Assembly: GCA_000436475.1 (NCBI GenBank) | Contig: FR886144.1 | Span: 1 to 16,364, forward strand | DNA: 16,364 nucleotides | Direction: 5' to 3' | DNA from: Eubacterium sp. CAG:248 | GTDB lineage: Bacteria; Bacillota; Clostridia; Lachnospirales; Lachnospiraceae | In this document: positions 13,128 through 16,364 of the stretch, piece by piece | Layout of the letters: every line of letters begins with the position of its first letter | Numbering within the stretch: position 1 is the first letter of the stretch | Notes under the pieces: model-generated | Databases searched by the model: none | Seen by the model: only the letters and a program-made list of their open reading frames with translations | Told to the model about the DNA's origin: nothing | Translations under genes and position numbers: made by a program

Positions 13128-15779
13128 TTACTTAGAAAGTGTCTTAAGTCTTTCTTCAACCTGTGCAAGCATATCAGAATACTTCTCAAGTTTAGCTTTT
13201 TCTTCATCAATCTTAGCCTGTGGAGCCTTTGATGTAAACTTTTCATTGTTAAGCATTCCGTTACATCTTGCTATTTCCTTGTGTAATTTATCTTTTTCTT
13301 TATTAAGTCTTTCGATTTCCTTATCGATATCAACAAGTTCTGCAAATGGTATATAAATAACTGCACCCGGAATAACAGTTGATACAGCATCATCTGGTAT
13401 GCCGCTCTTATCAGCCTGGACTTTAACATCACTTGCATAGCCAAGTGTTGCAAAGAATACCCTGCCATTATCAAATATATTTCTTATCTCTTCGTTCTCT
13501 GAAACAACATATACAAGTGCCTTACGGCTAGGTGCTACATTCATCTCAGCTCTTACATTTCTGATATTACGGACAGCTGTCTTAATTGTTTCAATAGCAT
13601 TTTCATCTTCTGAATAATCATTGTCCTCTGTGTATACAGGCCATGAACTTATCATAATAGACTCTTCTTCATCCTGTATATTACAGAATATTTCTTCTGT
13701 TATGAATGGCATATATGGATGAAGCAGCTTAAGTGCATCTATAAGAACCTTCTTTAATGTCCATATAGCAGCTGTTTTAGTTGTATCCTCGTCGTTATAA
13801 AGACGTGGCTTAACCATCTCAATATACCAGTCACAGAATTCTTCCCAGATAAAGTCATTAAGCTTGGCAACTGCTATACCTAGGTCGTACTTTTCCATAT
13901 TATCTGTAACTTCTTTAATAAGCGAATTCATCTTTGATAATATCCACTTATCTGCTGCTGTAAGATTAGCTGGCTTCTCGTCTGTAGCCTTTATCTTATT
14001 GTCTGGGTCGTTCATCATTATGAATCTTGAAGCATTCCATACCTTATTAGCAAAGTTACGGCTTGCTTCAACTCTTTCCCAGTAGAAACGCATATCATTA
14101 CCAGGTGCATTACCTGTGATAAGTGTGTATCTTAAAGCATCTGCACCATACTTATCTATAACCTCAAGTGGATCAATACCATTTCCAAGTGACTTACTCA
14201 TCTTACGTCCCTGTGAATCTCTTACAAGTCCGTGGAATAATACCTTTCCAAATGGCTTCTTACCCATCTGCTCATATCCTGAGAATATCATTCTGATAAC
14301 CCAGAAGAATATAATGTCATATCCTGTTACAAGTACATCTGTAGGATAGAAGTAGTCAAGCTCAGGTGTATTATCTGGCCAGCCAAGTGTTGAGAAAGGC
14401 CAGAGTGCTGATGAGAACCATGTATCAAGTGTATCCGGATCTTGCTCCACGTTAGTGCTTTTACACTTTGGACATGTACATACCTTATCCTTAGATACTA
14501 CCATTTCTCCACAATCCTTACAGTAGTAAGCTGGTATTCTGTGTCCCCACCATAACTGTCTTGATATACACCAGTCTCTTATATTATCTGTCCAGTTAAA
14601 GTAAGTCTTGTCCATAGAAGCTGGAACAAGTTCAATGTCACCATTCTTAACGCCTTCAACTGCAGGCTTAATAAGCTCGTCCATCTTAACAAACCACTGC
14701 TGCTTAATCATAGGCTCAACTGTTGTCTTACATCTGTCATGTGTACCTACATTATGAACATGGTCTTCAACCTTAACTAAAAGTCCTTGTGCCTCAAGGT
14801 CTGCTACCATAGCCTTTCTTGCTTCGTATCTATCCATACCAGCATATTTTCCACCAAGCTTGTTTATAGTAGCATCATCATTAAGTATGTTAATCTCTGG
14901 AAGATTATGTCTCTTACCTACCTCAAAATCGTTAGGATCATGAGCTGGAGTAATCTTAACAACACCAGTTCCGAATTCCTTATCAACATAGCTGTCTGCG
15001 ATAACAGGTATCTTTCTGTCTGTAAGTGGCAGATATACTTCTTTTCCTATAAGGTCTGTGTATCTTTCATCATCTGGATTAACAGCAAGTGCTGAATCAC
15101 CAAGAAGTGTTTCTGGACGTGTAGTAGCTATTTCTACATATCTTCCTTCTTCACCAACTACAGGATAATTGATATGCCAGAAATGTCCTGCCTGCTCTTC
15201 ATGTTCAACCTCTGCATCAGATATGGATGTGTTACATACAGGACACCAGTTTACAATCCTTGAGCCCTTATATATAAGACCTTTCTCGTAAAGCTTGCAG
15301 AACACTTCAAGAACTGCCTTAGAGCAGCCCTCATCCATAGTAAATCTTTCTCTATCCCAGTCGCATGAAGAGCCTATCTTCTTTAACTGGCTTGTGATAG
15401 TTCCGCCATATTCTTTCTTCCATTCCCATGTTCTTTTAAGAAAGCCTTCTCTTCCAAGCTCGTGCTTATCGATTCCCTCTTTCTTTAATGCATTAGTAAC
15501 TTTAACTTCTGTAGAAATACTTGCATGGTCAGTTCCTGGAACCCATAATGCTTCATATCCCTGCATTCTCTTAAAACGTATAATAATATCCTGCATTGTG
15601 TTATCAAGTGCATGACCCATATGCAGCTTACCTGTTATATTAGGTGGTGGCATAACAATAGTAAATGGTTTCTTACTTCTGTCAACTTCTGCATGAAAAT
15701 ACTTCTTATCAAGCCACTTCTGATACAATCTGTCTTCAATTTCTGAAGGATTGTAATTCTTCTCTAATTCCTTACTCAT
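13128..15779 (-). CDS. valS: Valyl-tRNA synthetase
   Basis: An 883-residue class I aminoacyl-tRNA synthetase that charges tRNA-Val. The HIGH motif is HMGH at 53-56 within PPPNITGKLHMGH, and the KMSKS loop is at 526-530 (GRKMSKSLGN). Between them are the editing domain (ATTRPETLLGDSALAVNP, GTGVVKITPAHDPNDFEVG) and a four-Cys zinc ribbon (CKDC...CPKC, about 415-440). The C-terminal coiled-coil tRNA arm (IDKEIERLNKEKDKLHKEI, to LAQVEERL) is complete. ATG 15779 has AAGGA 8 nt upstream. It is transcribed from its own promoter; no T-box was recognised in the leader. Length is normal for the bacterial enzyme. Confidence 0.98.
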   Translation of the reverse strand: MSKELEKNYNPSEIEDRLYQKWLDKKYFHAEVDRSKKPFTIVMPPPNITGKLHMGHALDNTMQDIIIRFKRMQGYEALWVPGTDHASISTEVKVTNALKKEGIDKHELGREGFLKRTWEWKKEYGGTITSQLKKIGSSCDWDRERFTMDEGCSKAVLEVFCKLYEKGLIYKGSRIVNWCPVCNTSISDAEVEHEEQAGHFWHINYPVVGEEGRYVEIATTRPETLLGDSALAVNPDDERYTDLIGKEVYLPLTDRKIPVIADSYVDKEFGTGVVKITPAHDPNDFEVGKRHNLPEINILNDDATINKLGGKYAGMDRYEARKAMVADLEAQGLLVKVEDHVHNVGTHDRCKTTVEPMIKQQWFVKMDELIKPAVEGVKNGDIELVPASMDKTYFNWTDNIRDWCISRQLWWGHRIPAYYCKDCGEMVVSKDKVCTCPKCKSTNVEQDPDTLDTWFSSALWPFSTLGWPDNTPELDYFYPTDVLVTGYDIIFFWVIRMIFSGYEQMGKKPFGKVLFHGLVRDSQGRKMSKSLGNGIDPLEVIDKYGADALRYTLITGNAPGNDMRFYWERVEASRNFANKVWNASRFIMMNDPDNKIKATDEKPANLTAADKWILSKMNSLIKEVTDNMEKYDLGIAVAKLNDFIWEEFCDWYIEMVKPRLYNDEDTTKTAAIWTLKKVLIDALKLLHPYMPFITEEIFCNIQDEEESIMISSWPVYTEDNDYSEDENAIETIKTAVRNIRNVRAEMNVAPSRKALVYVVSENEEIRNIFDNGRVFFATLGYASDVKVQADKSGIPDDAVSTVIPGAVIYIPFAELVDIDKEIERLNKEKDKLHKEIARCNGMLNNEKFTSKAPQAKIDEEKAKLEKYSDMLAQVEERLKTLSK

Positions 15780-15930
15780 GGTAATGATTCCTTTCTATAT
15801 CCTAAGAAAATAGTTTTTCCAGGTAACTCCTATAGTTATCGCCCGCAAAGCATTTTAATTTACAAACAACATGGTATATAACTTATGCTCATCCCTGATA
15901 TATTATTTTCTTATAATCTCAATCTGTTTA

Positions 15931-15959
15931 ATCATAATATTACAAGCGGAAAATGTCAA
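15931..15959 (-). promoter_or_regulatory. Promoter of valS, overlapping the hypA stop codon
   Basis: Perfect -35 TTGACA at 15959-15954, 17-nt spacer, -10 TATGAT at 15936-15931. The -35 overlaps the last codons and stop of hypA (15956). Predicted start near 15924 gives a leader of about 145 nt, in which I see no AGGGUGG-type T-box sequence and no clear terminator. Confidence 0.75.
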
Positions 15960-16300
15960 CACGCCTCTATTTCTTTGATATTAAATTCACTACCACGTAA
16001 AAGATATGTATGCCTGCTCCCACATTTTGGACAGATTTTTCCATATTTCACTGTTTCATATTCAGACTTGCAGTCTTCACAATAAGTAACTGCATTTATC
16101 TTTTCTATGACAAGCTCCGAATCTTTTAACAATTCTTCTTTTTTTATTGCCCATTTCCAGCAATCTGTCAGGTATGAATCTATCACCGTTGACATTTCAC
16201 CAAGTTCCAGTACAACTTTAGTTATCTCAGTTATTTCATTGCTCACGGCTACTTCCTTCAAATCATCTATTATGTGAAATACAACGCCTAATTCGTGCAT
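15956..16300 (-). CDS. hypA: Hydrogenase/urease nickel-insertion protein HypA
   Basis: A 114-residue nickel metallochaperone that, with HypB, delivers Ni to [NiFe]-hydrogenase or urease. The N-terminal Ni-binding MHE motif (MHELGV) is intact, and the structural zinc site is C74-x2-C77 and C90-x2-C93 with the usual spacing. The length is normal for HypA. ATG 16300 is chosen because the family must begin MHE for Ni binding and AAGGA lies 8 nt upstream; the frame is open further to an ATG at 16354, which would bury the Ni motif and is not supported. No hypB, hydrogenase or urease gene is visible; the upstream side is cut by the window edge, so it could be the last gene of a hyp or hydrogenase operon. 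The valS promoter overlaps its 3' end. Confidence 0.93.
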   Translation of the reverse strand: MHELGVVFHIIDDLKEVAVSNEITEITKVVLELGEMSTVIDSYLTDCWKWAIKKEELLKDSELVIEKINAVTYCEDCKSEYETVKYGKICPKCGSRHTYLLRGSEFNIKEIEAC

Positions 16301-16364
16301 ATTTTCAATCCTTTCAATCTGATAAATCGTAAAATATTGTTGTTTAACACACATTCTTAACGTA

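Noticed and set aside
13106..13140. Promoter with TATAAT just after the valS stop, for the PAS gene
   Set aside because: A TATAAT exists near 13120-13125 but no acceptable -35 lies 16-18 nt upstream within the valS end.
54..15615. Plus-strand open frames, many 60-116 codons long
   Set aside because: They lie antisense to well-supported minus-strand genes, have low-complexity or implausible protein sequences, lack ribosome binding sites and overlap conserved coding regions.
16301..16354. HypA start at ATG 16354
   Set aside because: It would place the obligatory N-terminal MHE nickel motif internally; ATG 16300 has a good SD.

Overview
The window looks like chromosomal DNA from a low-GC, Gram-positive anaerobe of the class Clostridia, most likely Lachnospiraceae. 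This is inferred from the AT-rich sequence, strong AGGAGG-type ribosome binding sites, sigma-A-like promoters, the gene types (short clostridial CstA, NfeD plus flotillin pair, group-II ECF S components, SurA-like lipid-side foldase) and the housekeeping content. Every convincing gene lies on the minus strand, so transcription runs from right to left. No mobile element, CRISPR array, rRNA or tRNA gene was seen.

Right to left: hypA (Ni insertion, 16300-15956) ends inside the promoter of valS (15779-13128). A 9-bp hairpin without a U tract separates valS from a stand-alone PAS-domain protein (13063-12710), which is followed after 15 nt by a RibU-type riboflavin ECF S component (12694-11966). 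Next is a small lipoprotein built of 11-residue repeats (11892-11584), closed by a very good intrinsic terminator. A new promoter then drives glutamine-dependent nadE (11443-9491), with a membrane-anchored SurA/PrsA-like foldase starting 7 nt later (9484-8300). An operator-like cluster of GGAATAT sites precedes an NfeD-like membrane protein (8185-7604) and a flotillin (7509-5944), the counterpart of Bacillus yuaF-floT. An HAD phosphatase (5823-5137), a CstA-family transporter (4884-3439), an unrecognised two-TM protein (3210-2203), a second ECF S component (2002-1235) and a ZIP metal transporter (874-92) follow, each set off by its own terminator, promoter or structured intergenic stretch. The left edge may hold the first codons of a FeoA-like gene.

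Themes: nutrient and cofactor uptake (riboflavin, an unknown ECF substrate, pyruvate or peptides, divalent metals), NAD synthesis, and envelope organisation (flotillin, foldase, lipoprotein). Both ECF S components have extra N-terminal helices and no ECF energising genes nearby, so they presumably share a module encoded elsewhere. The only intergenic stretch over 300 nt (875-1234) holds the terminator of the ECF gene plus the promoter and a perfect 16-bp palindromic operator of the ZIP gene. I did not find a clearly new multi-gene system. The best leads are the PAS-RibU pair, the metalloregulator-like palindrome with a 13-base echo before ribU, a roughly 95-nt extended hairpin between cstA and the two-TM gene, and the hendecad-repeat lipoprotein.
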